NCBI RefSeq assembly: GCF_002266465.3
Contig: NZ_CP029427.2
Span: 62,001 to 126,000 of the forward strand
Source of the DNA: Bradyrhizobium symbiodeficiens
Lineage (GTDB): Bacteria; Pseudomonadota; Alphaproteobacteria; Rhizobiales; Xanthobacteraceae
Length of the DNA stretch: 64,000 bases
Direction: 5' to 3'
The translations under genes and the position numbers were made by a program. Of the stretch, positions 8,425-17,069 are shown piece by piece (position 1 is the first letter of the stretch; each line of letters begins with the position of its first letter). Below the pieces are notes generated by a model. The model was not told the origin of the DNA and did not search any database. It worked only from the letters and a program-made list of their open reading frames with translations.

Positions 8425-9336
8425 CTATTTCCCGCGCGTCTCGCGCTTGCGCCAGTCGGCGACGAAATCGATGAAGGCGCGCAGCGCGGGCGGCGTCTGG
8501 CGCCGGCTCGGGTAGTACAGAAACGGTCCGGGAAACGGCTCGCACCAATCTTCCATCAGGCTGATCAGCGCGCCGGACTTCAGGGCTTCGCCGACATAAC
8601 CGTCGATCGTTGCCCAGATGCCCGCGCCGGCGAGCGCGGCCTGCATCGCAAGGTTCATGTTGGTCGAGATCAGCTTGGCCGGCGGATCGACCTTCATGAT
8701 CTGGCCGGCCTTCTCGAACTCCCAATCATGCATCACGCCGCTCGAATAGCGGGCGCGGATGCAATCATGATCGAGCAGATCCTTCGGATGCTTCGGCTCG
8801 CCGCGGCGCGCGACATAATCGGGCGAGGCGACGACGACATAGTGCTGCGGACCGCTCAGCGGAATCGCCACCATGTCCTGCGCCAGATGCTCGCCATAGC
8901 GCACGCCGGCATCGTAGCCCCCGCTCACGATGTCGACGAAGCCGCTCTCGGACACGACGTCGAGATCGACCTGCGGATGGGCGGCGAGAAACGGCCCGAC
9001 CATCGGCGCCAGCACGAGATCGACGGCCGGGGGCGGCGCGTTGATGCGCAGGCGGCCAGAGGCCACCTCGCGCAGACCCCGCACCTCCGCCAGGGCATCG
9101 CCGACATCGCGCAGCGCAGGTGCCACCCGCGACAACAGCAACTCGCCCGCCTCGGTCAAGGCGACGCTGCGGGTGGTACGGTTCATCAGGCGGACACCGA
9201 GGCGCTCCTCGAGGTCCCGTAGGCGCTGGCTAAGGCTCGACACCGACACGCGAATTTCGATTGCCGCACGCCGGAAATTCCGGGTGCGGGCGATCGCCAC
9301 GAAGAGGTCGAGATCGCGCAGATCAGGTTCAGTCAT
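8425..9336 (-). CDS. LysR family transcriptional regulator
   Basis: A 303-residue LysR regulator. The N-terminal winged helix-turn-helix is seen in DLDLFVAIARTRNFRRAA and SSLSQRLRDLEERLGVRL; the effector domain runs from about residue 90. Its pattern (SGRLRINAPP, then SGGYDAGVRYGEHL) is that of the CrgA/AaeR-like group that often controls an adjacent oxidoreductase. ATG at 9336 (MTEPDLRDLDLF) is preferred over 9360 because it gives the standard N-terminus. It is divergent from the aldo/keto reductase gene, its likely target; effector unknown. Confidence 0.88.
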   Translation of the reverse strand: MTEPDLRDLDLFVAIARTRNFRRAAIEIRVSVSSLSQRLRDLEERLGVRLMNRTTRSVALTEAGELLLSRVAPALRDVGDALAEVRGLREVASGRLRINAPPPAVDLVLAPMVGPFLAAHPQVDLDVVSESGFVDIVSGGYDAGVRYGEHLAQDMVAIPLSGPQHYVVVASPDYVARRGEPKHPKDLLDHDCIRARYSSGVMHDWEFEKAGQIMKVDPPAKLISTNMNLAMQAALAGAGIWATIDGYVGEALKSGALISLMEDWCEPFPGPFLYYPSRRQTPPALRAFIDFVADWRKRETRGK

Positions 9337-9456
9337 TGTTCGACAGGATGAACAAGCCATTCGGCATTGTCCAGCTTATCGGGGCAATGGAGCGGGCGCA
9401 TATCCCTCCTCGTCACGCGGCGCCATCAGCCTGCCGCCTTTTCGAGGAGAGCCATC

Positions 9457-10476
9457 ATGAAGCAGCACAAACTCGGTTCAACCGGCCCCAGCGTCTCCGC
9501 CCTGGGCCTCGGCTGCATGGCCATGTCGGACGCCTATGGCCCGGCCGATCGCGGCGAGAGCATCGCCACGATCCACGCCGCGCTCGATGCCGGCATTACA
9601 CTGATCGACACCGGCGACTTCTACGCGATGGGCCACAATGAAATGCTGATCCGCGATGCGCTGAAGGATGTGGCGCGCGACAGAGTGCAGATCAGCGTCA
9701 AGTTCGGCGCGCTGCGCGGCCCCGCCGGTGAATTCACCGGCATGGATTGTCGCCCGGCCGCGACCCGGAATTTCCTCGCTTATTCGCTGCAGCGGCTCGG
9801 CACCGACTATATCGACATTTACCGCCCGGCGCGGCTCGACCCCAACGTTCCCATCGAAGAGACCATCGGAGGCCTCGCCGATCTCGTGAAGGCCGGCTAC
9901 ATCAGGCATATCGGCCTGTCCGAGGTCGGATCCGACACCATCCGCCGCGCGCATGCCGTGCATCCGATCGTCGATCTCCAGATCGAATATTCGCTGATCG
10001 AGCGTGGCATCGAGCGCGACATTCTCAAGACCTGCCGCGAGCTCGGCATTGGCATCACCGCCTATGGCGTCCTGGCGCGCGGTCTGATCAGCGGCCATTG
10101 GTCGAAGGATTCGGGCAGGGCCGGCAAGGACTACCGGCTGATGACACCGCGCTTCCAGGGCGCAAATCTCGACGCCAATCTCGCGCTGGTGGAGTCCCTG
10201 CGTGCCATCGCCGGCGAAATCGGCGCAACGCCGGCGCAAGTCGCGATCGCCTGGGTGGCGGCGCAGGGACAGGAGCGCGGTCAAGAGATCGTGCCGCTGG
10301 TCGGCGCCAAGACCCGCACCCGTCTCATCGAAGCGCTTGGCGCGACCAGGGTCACGCTGACACCGGCACATCTTGCGGCGCTGGCCAAGGCGTTTCCGCC
10401 GGACGTCGCTTCGGGCACGCGCTATGCCGCCGAGCAGATGGCCCATCTCGATAGCGAGAAGCCGGCCGCGGCGTAA
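9457..10476 (+). CDS. Aldo/keto reductase lacking the catalytic histidine
   Basis: A 339-residue TIM-barrel protein of the aldo/keto reductase superfamily. Three residues of the catalytic tetrad are seen, Asp51 and Tyr56 in DTGDFY and Lys82 in VKFG, but the fourth, normally His in a YxQHRxDP context, is Ala125 here (IYRPARLDP). The later IRHIGLSEVG is as expected. The ATG at 9457 follows GAGGAGA. It is divergent from a LysR gene, which probably controls it. Loss of His could mean an altered pH optimum, a different reaction such as double-bond reduction, or a non-catalytic role. Confidence 0.85.
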   Translation: MKQHKLGSTGPSVSALGLGCMAMSDAYGPADRGESIATIHAALDAGITLIDTGDFYAMGHNEMLIRDALKDVARDRVQISVKFGALRGPAGEFTGMDCRPAATRNFLAYSLQRLGTDYIDIYRPARLDPNVPIEETIGGLADLVKAGYIRHIGLSEVGSDTIRRAHAVHPIVDLQIEYSLIERGIERDILKTCRELGIGITAYGVLARGLISGHWSKDSGRAGKDYRLMTPRFQGANLDANLALVESLRAIAGEIGATPAQVAIAWVAAQGQERGQEIVPLVGAKTRTRLIEALGATRVTLTPAHLAALAKAFPPDVASGTRYAAEQMAHLDSEKPAAA

Positions 10477-10485
10477 CGCAGCAAA

Positions 10486-11289
10486 TCAAGTGCGATGGGC
10501 GCTGAGGTCGGTGACCACGGGCCCGTCGCCATTGAGCGGATTGGTCGGATCGCGCCCATAGCGCAGCGTCTCGAAACGCATCGCGCGCGCATCGATCATC
10601 AGGAGGCGGCCGACGAGGCCGTCGCCGAAGCCGACGACCTCGCGAATCGCCTCCAGCGCCATCATCGATCCCATCACGCCCGCCAGCGCGCCCATGACGC
10701 CGGCTTCCGCGCAGGCCGGAACCGTACCGGGCGGCGGCGCCTCCGGAAACAGGCAGCGATAGGTCGGATTGAATTCGCCCTGTTCGTTGGTCTCGTGTGC
10801 GCGGATGGTGGTGAGCGAGCCGTCGAACGTGCCGAGCGCCGCCGTGATCAGCGGCTTCTTCGCGAAGAAGCAGGCGTCCGAGACCAGATAGCGCGTCGAG
10901 AAATTGTCGGAGCCGTCGAGCACGAGGTCGTACTCGCCGATCAGGTCGAGCGCGTTGTCGGCATTCAGCCAGGTGGCGTGGCCGACGAAACGGACGTGCG
11001 GATTGAGCGCCGCGATCCGCTCCGCCGCGCTCTCGACCTTGTGGCGGCCGATATCGGGCGTGGTGTGGATGACCTGGCGCTGCAAATTGGACAGCGACAC
11101 CACGTCGTCATCGACCACGCCGAGCGTGCCGATGCCGGCGGCGGCCAGATACATCAGCGCCGGCGCGCCGAGCCCGCCGGCGCCGATCACCAGCGCGGAG
11201 GCCCGCTTCAGCGCGGCCTGGCCAGGACCACCGACGTCGCGCAGCACGATATGGCGGGCATAGCGTTCGAGTTCATCCGGGCTCAGCAT
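10486..11289 (-). CDS. MoeB/ThiF/HesA-family adenylyltransferase
   Basis: A 267-residue E1-like enzyme that would activate the C-terminal Gly-Gly of a ubiquitin-like sulfur carrier (MoaD or ThiS type) with ATP. The nucleotide loop GAGGLGAP is at about residues 37-44, the Arg-finger region is SLSNLQRQ, the magnesium Asp is in DGSDNFSTRYL, and the conserved Cys is in PACAEAGVMG. The two CxxC zinc pairs of E. coli MoeB are not intact: only one Cys remains in TYRCLFPE, and the C-terminal pair is absent. No carrier gene lies nearby. It could serve molybdopterin or thiamine synthesis; I cannot decide. Confidence 0.8.
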   Translation of the reverse strand: MLSPDELERYARHIVLRDVGGPGQAALKRASALVIGAGGLGAPALMYLAAAGIGTLGVVDDDVVSLSNLQRQVIHTTPDIGRHKVESAAERIAALNPHVRFVGHATWLNADNALDLIGEYDLVLDGSDNFSTRYLVSDACFFAKKPLITAALGTFDGSLTTIRAHETNEQGEFNPTYRCLFPEAPPPGTVPACAEAGVMGALAGVMGSMMALEAIREVVGFGDGLVGRLLMIDARAMRFETLRYGRDPTNPLNGDGPVVTDLSAHRT

Positions 11290-11324
11290 CGTCGTCCGTC
11301 TCTCCTACCGAGCCACCGCTCTCA

Positions 11325-11432
11325 CTCCTCATGGTGAGGAGGCGCTAAGCGCCGTCTCGAACCATGAAGGCCCCGATCCCGCCTGTAGCCATCCTTCGAG
11401 ACGCGGCCTATAGGCCGCTCCTCAGGATGAGG
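11325..11432. repeat. Intergenic inverted repeat, CTCATCCTGAGGAG family
   Basis: Two related arms face each other. The left arm (about 11325-11366) reads CTCCTCATGGTGAGGAGGCGC and on to GTCTCGAACCATG; the right arm (about 11389-11432) reads CATCCTTCGAGACGCGGCC and on to CTCCTCAGGATGAG. Each arm has an inner palindrome (GGCGCTAAGCGCC, GCGGCCTATAGGCCGC). It sits in the promoter gap between the MoeB-like gene and the protease-like gene. I recognise this as a dispersed element of Bradyrhizobium-type genomes. Confidence 0.75.
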
Positions 11433-11537
11433 ACCTGGTCCGTGGCTCAGCCATTCGCCTGAACCACCGCAACGTTGTTCGCGACCAACGAGATGTGCTT
11501 GAATGACATTGCGTTCAATGGGCTGGCTGGATTTGTC

Positions 11538-12896
11538 ATGAGATCGATGCTTGCGGCAACACTGATGTTTGCGTCCGCCACAGGCGCGAACGCCCAGATG
11601 ACGACGCCGCAGATCCCCGGCACCAAGCCGAAGCCTATCCAGACCGTGCCGATCCGGCCACCCGCAATGCAGACGCCATCGGCGACGGCGGACGCGATGG
11701 CGCAGGCGGCGCGGCTGTCGCTGCAATCCGACCTCGCCTGGGTCGGGCAATACAACGGAGCCATCACCGGCGACGTCAGCACGCGCATGGTCGAGGCCAT
11801 CAAGGAATACCAGAAAGCCAAGGGCGGCAAGCCGACCGGCGTGCTCAATCCGCAGGAGCGCGCGGCGCTGGCCGAAACAGCGCGAAAAAAGCAGGAGAGC
11901 GTCGGCTGGAAGATCGTGACCGAGATGACCAGCGGCGCGCGGCTTGGCATTCCCTCAAAACTGGTGCCGCAGCAGGCGACCGACGCCAACGGCTCGAAAT
12001 GGACCTCCCCGACCGGAACGGTGCAGATACAGCTCAGCCGCCGCAAGGAGGCGAACCCGACCACGGCAAAACTCGCGGAACTGGAGAAGGAGCCGTCCGG
12101 GCGCAAGGTCGATTACACCGTGGTGAAGCCCGATTTCTTCGTGCTGTCGGGCTTGCAGGGCCTGAAGAAGTTTTACGTCCGCGGCACCTTCAAGGGAGAC
12201 GAGGTCCGCACCATGACGATCCTCTACGACCAGGCGACCGAGAACACGGTCGAGCCGGTCGTGATCGCGATGTCGAGCGCGTTCAATGCGTTTCCGTCCG
12301 GAGCGCAGGCCGGGCCGCCGCCGCGCAAGACCGTCGAATACGGCACCGGCCTCGTCGTCAGTGACGACGGCGCGATTCTGGCCGACCGGCTCGTCACCGA
12401 CAGCTGTCTCGCCATCACGATCGCCGGCTATGGCAGCGCCGATCGCCTCGCCGAGGACAAGGAGCGCGGTCTTGCACTGCTGCATATCTACGGCGCGCGC
12501 GGCCTGAAGCCGTTCAGCCTTGCTGGCGGCTCGGCCAAGACGAACGTGGATGTCGTCGGCATCGCCGATCCACAGAGCCAGGGCGGCGCGGCCGGCGTGT
12601 CGGTCGTCAAGGCCGCATTGGCGCCGGTCCCGAGCAGCGATTCCATGCTGTCCCCACCACCGGCGGTCGGGTTTTCCGGTGCTCCGGCGATCGACGGCGA
12701 CGGCAAGTTCGCCGGCGTTGCGCTGCTGAAGCCGACAATGGTTGCGGGACCCGCGACATCGGTGTTGGCGTCGCAGGCCGCGATGGTCTCCGCGGAAACC
12801 GCGCGTGATTTCCTGAAGGCGAACGGTGTCGTTGCGAATGGCACGTCCACGGATGCGAAGGCCGCCGTCGTTCGCGTGATCTGCGTACGGAAGTAA
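11538..12896 (+). CDS. Exported peptidoglycan-binding / degenerate trypsin-like protease protein
   Basis: A 452-residue exported protein. The signal peptide (MRSMLAATLMFASATGANA) is followed by a Pro-rich linker, a PG_binding_1-like repeat (SDLAWVGQYNGAITGD to GVLNPQERAAL), a middle region of unknown type and a C-terminal trypsin/DegP-like domain. In the last, the Ser loop is kept (GFSGAP, Ser380), but the His motif TNAHVV is replaced by ADRLVT, and the Asp before LALL is Gly. A normal serine protease triad is therefore absent. It probably acts as a binding protein in the envelope. The ATG at 11538 gives the best signal peptide; an in-frame start at 11475 is possible. Confidence 0.75.
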   Translation: MRSMLAATLMFASATGANAQMTTPQIPGTKPKPIQTVPIRPPAMQTPSATADAMAQAARLSLQSDLAWVGQYNGAITGDVSTRMVEAIKEYQKAKGGKPTGVLNPQERAALAETARKKQESVGWKIVTEMTSGARLGIPSKLVPQQATDANGSKWTSPTGTVQIQLSRRKEANPTTAKLAELEKEPSGRKVDYTVVKPDFFVLSGLQGLKKFYVRGTFKGDEVRTMTILYDQATENTVEPVVIAMSSAFNAFPSGAQAGPPPRKTVEYGTGLVVSDDGAILADRLVTDSCLAITIAGYGSADRLAEDKERGLALLHIYGARGLKPFSLAGGSAKTNVDVVGIADPQSQGGAAGVSVVKAALAPVPSSDSMLSPPPAVGFSGAPAIDGDGKFAGVALLKPTMVAGPATSVLASQAAMVSAETARDFLKANGVVANGTSTDAKAAVVRVICVRK

Positions 12897-12987
12897 TTCA
12901 GACGACGCCCGCGCTTCCTCTTCTGTCTCGATGCGTGCGGTTAGGACATGTCGCGCCGCGAAGCCATGCTGCTTCCGCTTTGCCTCG

Positions 12988-14082
12988 TCAGGCTTTTGGA
13001 GAAGGTACCAGATTTTCAAGGGGAGCTGTCAGGCGGCAGACGAGACCGGTCGCGTCATAGGAAACGTCGACGGGACCTCCGAAATCGTCTTCCAGCACCC
13101 GGGAAATGAGACGTGAGCCAAAGCCCACACGGGAGGGCTTCGATGCCATTGGACCACCAAATTCCTGCCAGATGAAAACGAACTTTGGCTCTCCGCCCTG
13201 ATCCCCCGCCGTCCAGGTAATCGACACCCGGCCGCTCGCCACAGTCAGAGCGCCATACTTCAAAGCGTTGGTCGCGAGTTCGTGAATCGCCAGGGACAGA
13301 CCGAGCGCCTGTCGGGACTTGACGACAAGTGGCGGCCCCGAAACCGTGAAGCGGCCTTCGCTTGTCCGATAAGGGGTGAGCGCAGTGTCGATCACATCCC
13401 GAAGGGGAGCGGCAGCCCAGTTTCCTGCGGTCAACAGGTCATGCGCGCGCCCGAACGCGCCTAGTCGTGCCTGGTACTTTTCGAGATCGGCTTTGCTCGA
13501 TGGCTCGCGAAATGTCTGGGCGGCCACCGCGCTCAGGACCGCAAGGGTATTCTTGACGCGATGCTTCAGCTCTTCGTTGATGAGGGCCAGTGCTTCTCTC
13601 GCCCTATGCTCGGACGTGACATCCTTGCAAACCACAAGCACGCCGCCCACCTTGCCCTCGAAATCGATCGGACCAAAGCTATACGTCCACCAAACGTCCT
13701 CGCGGCGGCCGTGACGCGTCACCGGTACCAGCTGGTCCTCATTCCATGTCGCGCCCTTGCCGGCCATGACGTGCTCGATCTGAGGACCAATGACGTCCCA
13801 GATCTCAGCCCAACACTCGCGGCCCCGCGCTCCCAGGGCGCTTGGATGCCTTTCAGGCCCCATCGTCTCCCGGTAGGCGTCGTTGTAGAACTGGATGAGG
13901 TCTGGCCCCCACCAGATGAACATCGGGTGGCGCGACGTCAGAACGAGCCGCACCGTCACCCGAAGACTTTGAGGCCAGGTTTCCGGGGAGCCCACCGGCG
14001 TCTTCGACCAGTCGAGCGCGCGCGTCAAAGCGCCCATCTCGCCGCCCTCGGCCAGGAAGTGGCTGACTTCATCTGCACCCAT
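12988..14082 (-). CDS. HWE-family sensor histidine kinase with PAS domain
   Basis: A 364-residue soluble kinase. Residues about 30-165 form a PAS sensor (FIWWGPDLIQFYNDAYRET). The HWE-type phosphoacceptor box is LKHRVKNTLAVLSAVAAQT; the ATP-binding domain shows HELATNALKYGAL and WQEFGGP, the hallmark N box and the WxE motif, and then GFGSRLI. No membrane segment and no response regulator are seen beside it, so it is probably an orphan of the general stress or light-sensing type. The ATG at 14082 is chosen over an upstream TTG at 14109. Confidence 0.88.
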   Translation of the reverse strand: MGADEVSHFLAEGGEMGALTRALDWSKTPVGSPETWPQSLRVTVRLVLTSRHPMFIWWGPDLIQFYNDAYRETMGPERHPSALGARGRECWAEIWDVIGPQIEHVMAGKGATWNEDQLVPVTRHGRREDVWWTYSFGPIDFEGKVGGVLVVCKDVTSEHRAREALALINEELKHRVKNTLAVLSAVAAQTFREPSSKADLEKYQARLGAFGRAHDLLTAGNWAAAPLRDVIDTALTPYRTSEGRFTVSGPPLVVKSRQALGLSLAIHELATNALKYGALTVASGRVSITWTAGDQGGEPKFVFIWQEFGGPMASKPSRVGFGSRLISRVLEDDFGGPVDVSYDATGLVCRLTAPLENLVPSPKA

Positions 14083-14237
14083 ACGCACAACCTTACCGAA
14101 CACCGCCAATCTCGTCGTCGGAGTTCCGTATCATACCGTGCACGACTTATGTCGTCATCCGCCTCCGGCCAGGCCGAACATGCGACATCTTGCGGAAACC
14201 AGCGAATGCCACTGTCCAAAAATTGCCAATGAAGTCC

Positions 14238-14255
14238 AAAAACCGCCAGGGCGGT
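14238..14255 (-). terminator. Putative intrinsic terminator after the gamma-glutamyltransferase gene
   Basis: On the minus strand an ACCGCC/GGCGGT hairpin (14242-14255) is followed at once by a run of T (complement of the A-run 14238-14242). It lies just downstream of the gamma-glutamyltransferase stop codon. Confidence 0.55.
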
Positions 14256-14268
14256 CTTGGAATAACGA

Positions 14269-15948
14269 CTAACTCAGCCTGAACCGCACGCCGCTGCGCG
14301 CAAGGCCACCCGAGATCCCAATCGGCGTGCCGTCCGCGCGCCAGCAGGCCGCGCCAGTCATGGTACCGTCGTCATCGAACGCAATGCCGTTCATGCCGCC
14401 GGCGACAGTCGCAACCGGCTGCACCTTGTGGCCGAGCCCCGCGAGTTTCGCGCGCACAGCCTCGGGAATTGACTGCTCGACCTCAAGCGCGTTGCCCTCG
14501 GTCCAGACCCGCGGCGCCTCGACAGCTTCCTGCAAGGTCATGCCGTGGTCGATCAAATTGACCAGTGCCTGCATCGCGCTCGGGAAGATACGCTTGCCGC
14601 CGGGCAGGCCGAGCGCATAGCGCAGCTTGCCGTCGCGCATCGCCATCATCGGCGACATCGAGGTCGTCACACGCTTGCCCGGCGCCAGCGACAGCGCATG
14701 GCCGGGACGCGGATCGAAAAGATTCATGTAGTTGTTGGCGATGGCGCCAAGCCCCGGGATCATGATCTTGGCGCCGAACAGATTGTTGATGGTCTGCGTG
14801 GTCGCGACCACGTTGCCGAACGCATCCGCCGCCGTCATATGCGTGGTGTGTGCGCCTTCGAGCGGCGACACACCGGCGCCCCAGGCCTGCGCCCGCGCCG
14901 GATCGATGGCACGGCGGCGCTCCTTGGCATAGGCCTTCGAGGTCAGCTGCTCCACGGGCACGCCGACATAGTCAGGATCGCCGCTGGCCGCGGCACGATC
15001 GGCGAAGGCGATCTTCAGGACCTCGGCGAGGTAATGAATCGTCTCGGATGTGCCGAAGCCCAGGCCGCCGATGTCATAGCCCTCCAGGATGTTCAGCATC
15101 TGCGCAATGTGCACGCCGGAGGCCGCGGGCGGCGGCGGGCCAAGGATGGTCCAACCACGATAGTCGGCACGGATCGGCTGCCGCTCGACGGTCTTGTAGC
15201 TGGTGAGGTCATTGCGACGGATGAAGCCGCCGGTCTTCTCCATGTAGTCGGCGAGGATGTCGCCGAGCAGCCCTTCGTAGAGAGCGGTCTCACCGTGATC
15301 GGCGATGTAGCGCAAGGTCTCGGCATATTCGGCCTGCACCACGCGCTCGCCGACCTTCAGCGGCCCGCCATCAGGGAGGAAGATCGCCGCGATCGGCCTG
15401 TCCTTGCGCATTTCGGCGGCGCTCTCGCTGATGCACTCGTGCAAATAGGGGGTCGCCGCATAGCCGCGCGCCGCGTGCTTGATGGCAGGCTGCATGACGT
15501 CGGAGAGACTCATCGTACCGAACCGGCGCAGCGTCTCGCACCAGGCCTTCAGCGAGCCCGGCGTGGCAACGGCTTTCGGACCGTTGAGATTCTCGTTGCC
15601 GACGGTGTCGAACACGTCATGCGCCGAGCCCGGCTTGGACGTGTAGCTGGTATCGCGCACCGCTGCGGGCACGGTGCTCTGGCCGTCGATGAAGCGATGG
15701 CTGCCGTCGGCGAGCCTGATATGCGCCATGCCGCCGCCGATGATGCCGACCATCATCGGCTCGACCACGGTCAGCGTGAACAGGGTGGCGATCGCGGCGT
15801 CGACGGCGTTGCCGCCGGCGGCCAACATCTCGGCGCCGGCGCTGGAGGCCAGCGGGTGGTTGCTGACCACCATGCCGCGGCTTGAGACCGCCGGCATCTT
15901 CTGGCAGTCAAAAGTCGTCGCCGTCCGGTCGCGCCAGTTTCCGCTCAT
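14269..15948 (-). CDS. ggt: Gamma-glutamyltransferase family protein
   Basis: A 559-residue Ntn-hydrolase of the gamma-glutamyltranspeptidase family, made as a precursor that cuts itself into two subunits. The nucleophile Thr is the first Thr in AHTTHMTAAD, so cleavage is predicted between that His and Thr. GKRVTTSMSPMM and LGLPGGKRI, which form the glutamyl-binding pocket, are present. With the ATG at 15948 there is no signal peptide, so a cytoplasmic enzyme is predicted; the frame is open to 16068. Substrates may be glutathione or other gamma-glutamyl or acyl amides. It is divergent from the ParA gene. Confidence 0.88.
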   Translation of the reverse strand: MSGNWRDRTATTFDCQKMPAVSSRGMVVSNHPLASSAGAEMLAAGGNAVDAAIATLFTLTVVEPMMVGIIGGGMAHIRLADGSHRFIDGQSTVPAAVRDTSYTSKPGSAHDVFDTVGNENLNGPKAVATPGSLKAWCETLRRFGTMSLSDVMQPAIKHAARGYAATPYLHECISESAAEMRKDRPIAAIFLPDGGPLKVGERVVQAEYAETLRYIADHGETALYEGLLGDILADYMEKTGGFIRRNDLTSYKTVERQPIRADYRGWTILGPPPPAASGVHIAQMLNILEGYDIGGLGFGTSETIHYLAEVLKIAFADRAAASGDPDYVGVPVEQLTSKAYAKERRRAIDPARAQAWGAGVSPLEGAHTTHMTAADAFGNVVATTQTINNLFGAKIMIPGLGAIANNYMNLFDPRPGHALSLAPGKRVTTSMSPMMAMRDGKLRYALGLPGGKRIFPSAMQALVNLIDHGMTLQEAVEAPRVWTEGNALEVEQSIPEAVRAKLAGLGHKVQPVATVAGGMNGIAFDDDGTMTGAACWRADGTPIGISGGLARSGVRFRLS

Positions 15949-16189
15949 GCCGCTCGTCCCTCTATTCACGGCGGCGAGCACACCACACGCACGATTACGG
16001 GTCCAGTAATGGTACGGATTAGCTGGCATTCCCGATTCTGCCATCATTGTCAGCGTTGATTCGGACATCCGCGGTCCCCCTTTGGATCGGGCAAGGCACG
16101 TCCTGAGCGAGAAGAGCTCAGCATCGAGAGCGATGCGCGTTCGCGTGGCGTTATCCCGAGACCCAGCACTCCAAAGGATTGATCTTCAA

Positions 16190-16933
16190 ATGCACACGAT
16201 CGTACTGGCCACCCAAAAGGGTGGCAGCGGCAAGAGCACGCTCGCCATCGGCCTCGCGCTGGCGGCCAAGCAGGCCGGCTTCACCGTCCGCCTGATCGAA
16301 ACCGACCCGCAGGGCACCCTGTCCAACTGGCTGCGCCGCCGCAACAACGACGACGTCGTCGTCGAGCCGATCTATCATGCCGCCGATATCGAGCCGCGCC
16401 TGAAAATGCTGGCTGACAGCGGCCTGCAGCTTGCGATCGTCGACACCGCCGCCGGCCTCAGCGCCGCGACCACCGCTGCGATCCGCCATTCCGATCTCTG
16501 CCTGATCCCAGCCCGCCCCAGCGTTGCCGACATCGAGGCGACAATCTCAACGCTCAGCGTCGCGCGCGCCTGGAAGCGGCCCTACAGCTTCGTGCTCAAC
16601 CAGACGCCGATCCGCGGCCAGCGCATCGACAATGCCGCCAACACCCTCGGCGAGGAAGCCGCGCTCGATCTTTCGGACGTGCTGGCGCGCCCGCTGATCG
16701 TGATGCGCAACGACCACCAGGATTCGCTCGCGAGCGGCCTCGCGGTGAGCGAATTCGCGCCGAACGGCAAGTCGGCGGACGAGATCCGCAGCCTCTGGCG
16801 CTGGATCGAAACCCGGCTCGATCTCGAAGCCACCACCAATGTGCTGATCGACCAGGTCATCTCGGCCGCAGACAGCATGCTGCATATCGCCGCCGAGCAG
16901 GCGGCGGACGAGACCACGACACTGACGTCCTGA
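16190..16933 (+). CDS. Orphan ParA/MinD-family ATPase
   Basis: A 247-residue P-loop ATPase with the deviant Walker A motif KGGSGKST at about residues 10-17 including the signature Lys, the switch motif TDPQGTLSNW (usually D-x-QG-N) and the Walker B-type strand LAIVDTAAG. No ParB gene or parS-like repeats adjoin it, so it is unlikely to be the chromosome partition ParA. Orphan relatives position protein clusters, chemoreceptors or carboxysome-like bodies. The ATG at 16190 is chosen because the ATPase fold begins directly after it; the upstream 36 codons have no family match. Confidence 0.85.
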   Translation: MHTIVLATQKGGSGKSTLAIGLALAAKQAGFTVRLIETDPQGTLSNWLRRRNNDDVVVEPIYHAADIEPRLKMLADSGLQLAIVDTAAGLSAATTAAIRHSDLCLIPARPSVADIEATISTLSVARAWKRPYSFVLNQTPIRGQRIDNAANTLGEEAALDLSDVLARPLIVMRNDHQDSLASGLAVSEFAPNGKSADEIRSLWRWIETRLDLEATTNVLIDQVISAADSMLHIAAEQAADETTTLTS

Positions 16934-16959
16934 GCGGGGCAATCGCTCTGACGGCAGTC

Positions 16960-17040
16960 GGCCCTTCACCATCCGGAAGGGCCTCAGCGACGAAGCAATC
17001 CGGCCACCAGCCCCGCCGGATTGCTTCGCTTCGCGTTTTT
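16960..17040. terminator. Double hairpin between converging parA-like and mutM genes
   Basis: Two hairpins lie in the gap: GGCCCTTC/GAAGGGCC (16960-16967 and 16976-16983) and a perfect 14-base stem CGAAGCAATCCGGC with its complement (16991-17004 and 17015-17028), followed by TTTTT at 17036-17040. This looks like a plus-strand terminator, and the second stem may also serve mutM from the other side. Confidence 0.6.
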
Positions 17041-17069
17041 CGGAAGCTCCATCCGGTCTACGGACTACG

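Noticed and set aside
14545..15885. Plus-strand open frame of 446 codons over the gamma-glutamyltransferase gene
   Set aside because: It has Arg/His/Gly-rich composition typical of antisense high-GC shadows and no domain, while the minus strand encodes a complete Ntn-hydrolase.
16190..16933. Chromosome partition parA
   Set aside because: No parB or parS sites adjoin and the neighbours (ggt, mutM) do not fit the gidAB-parAB locus.
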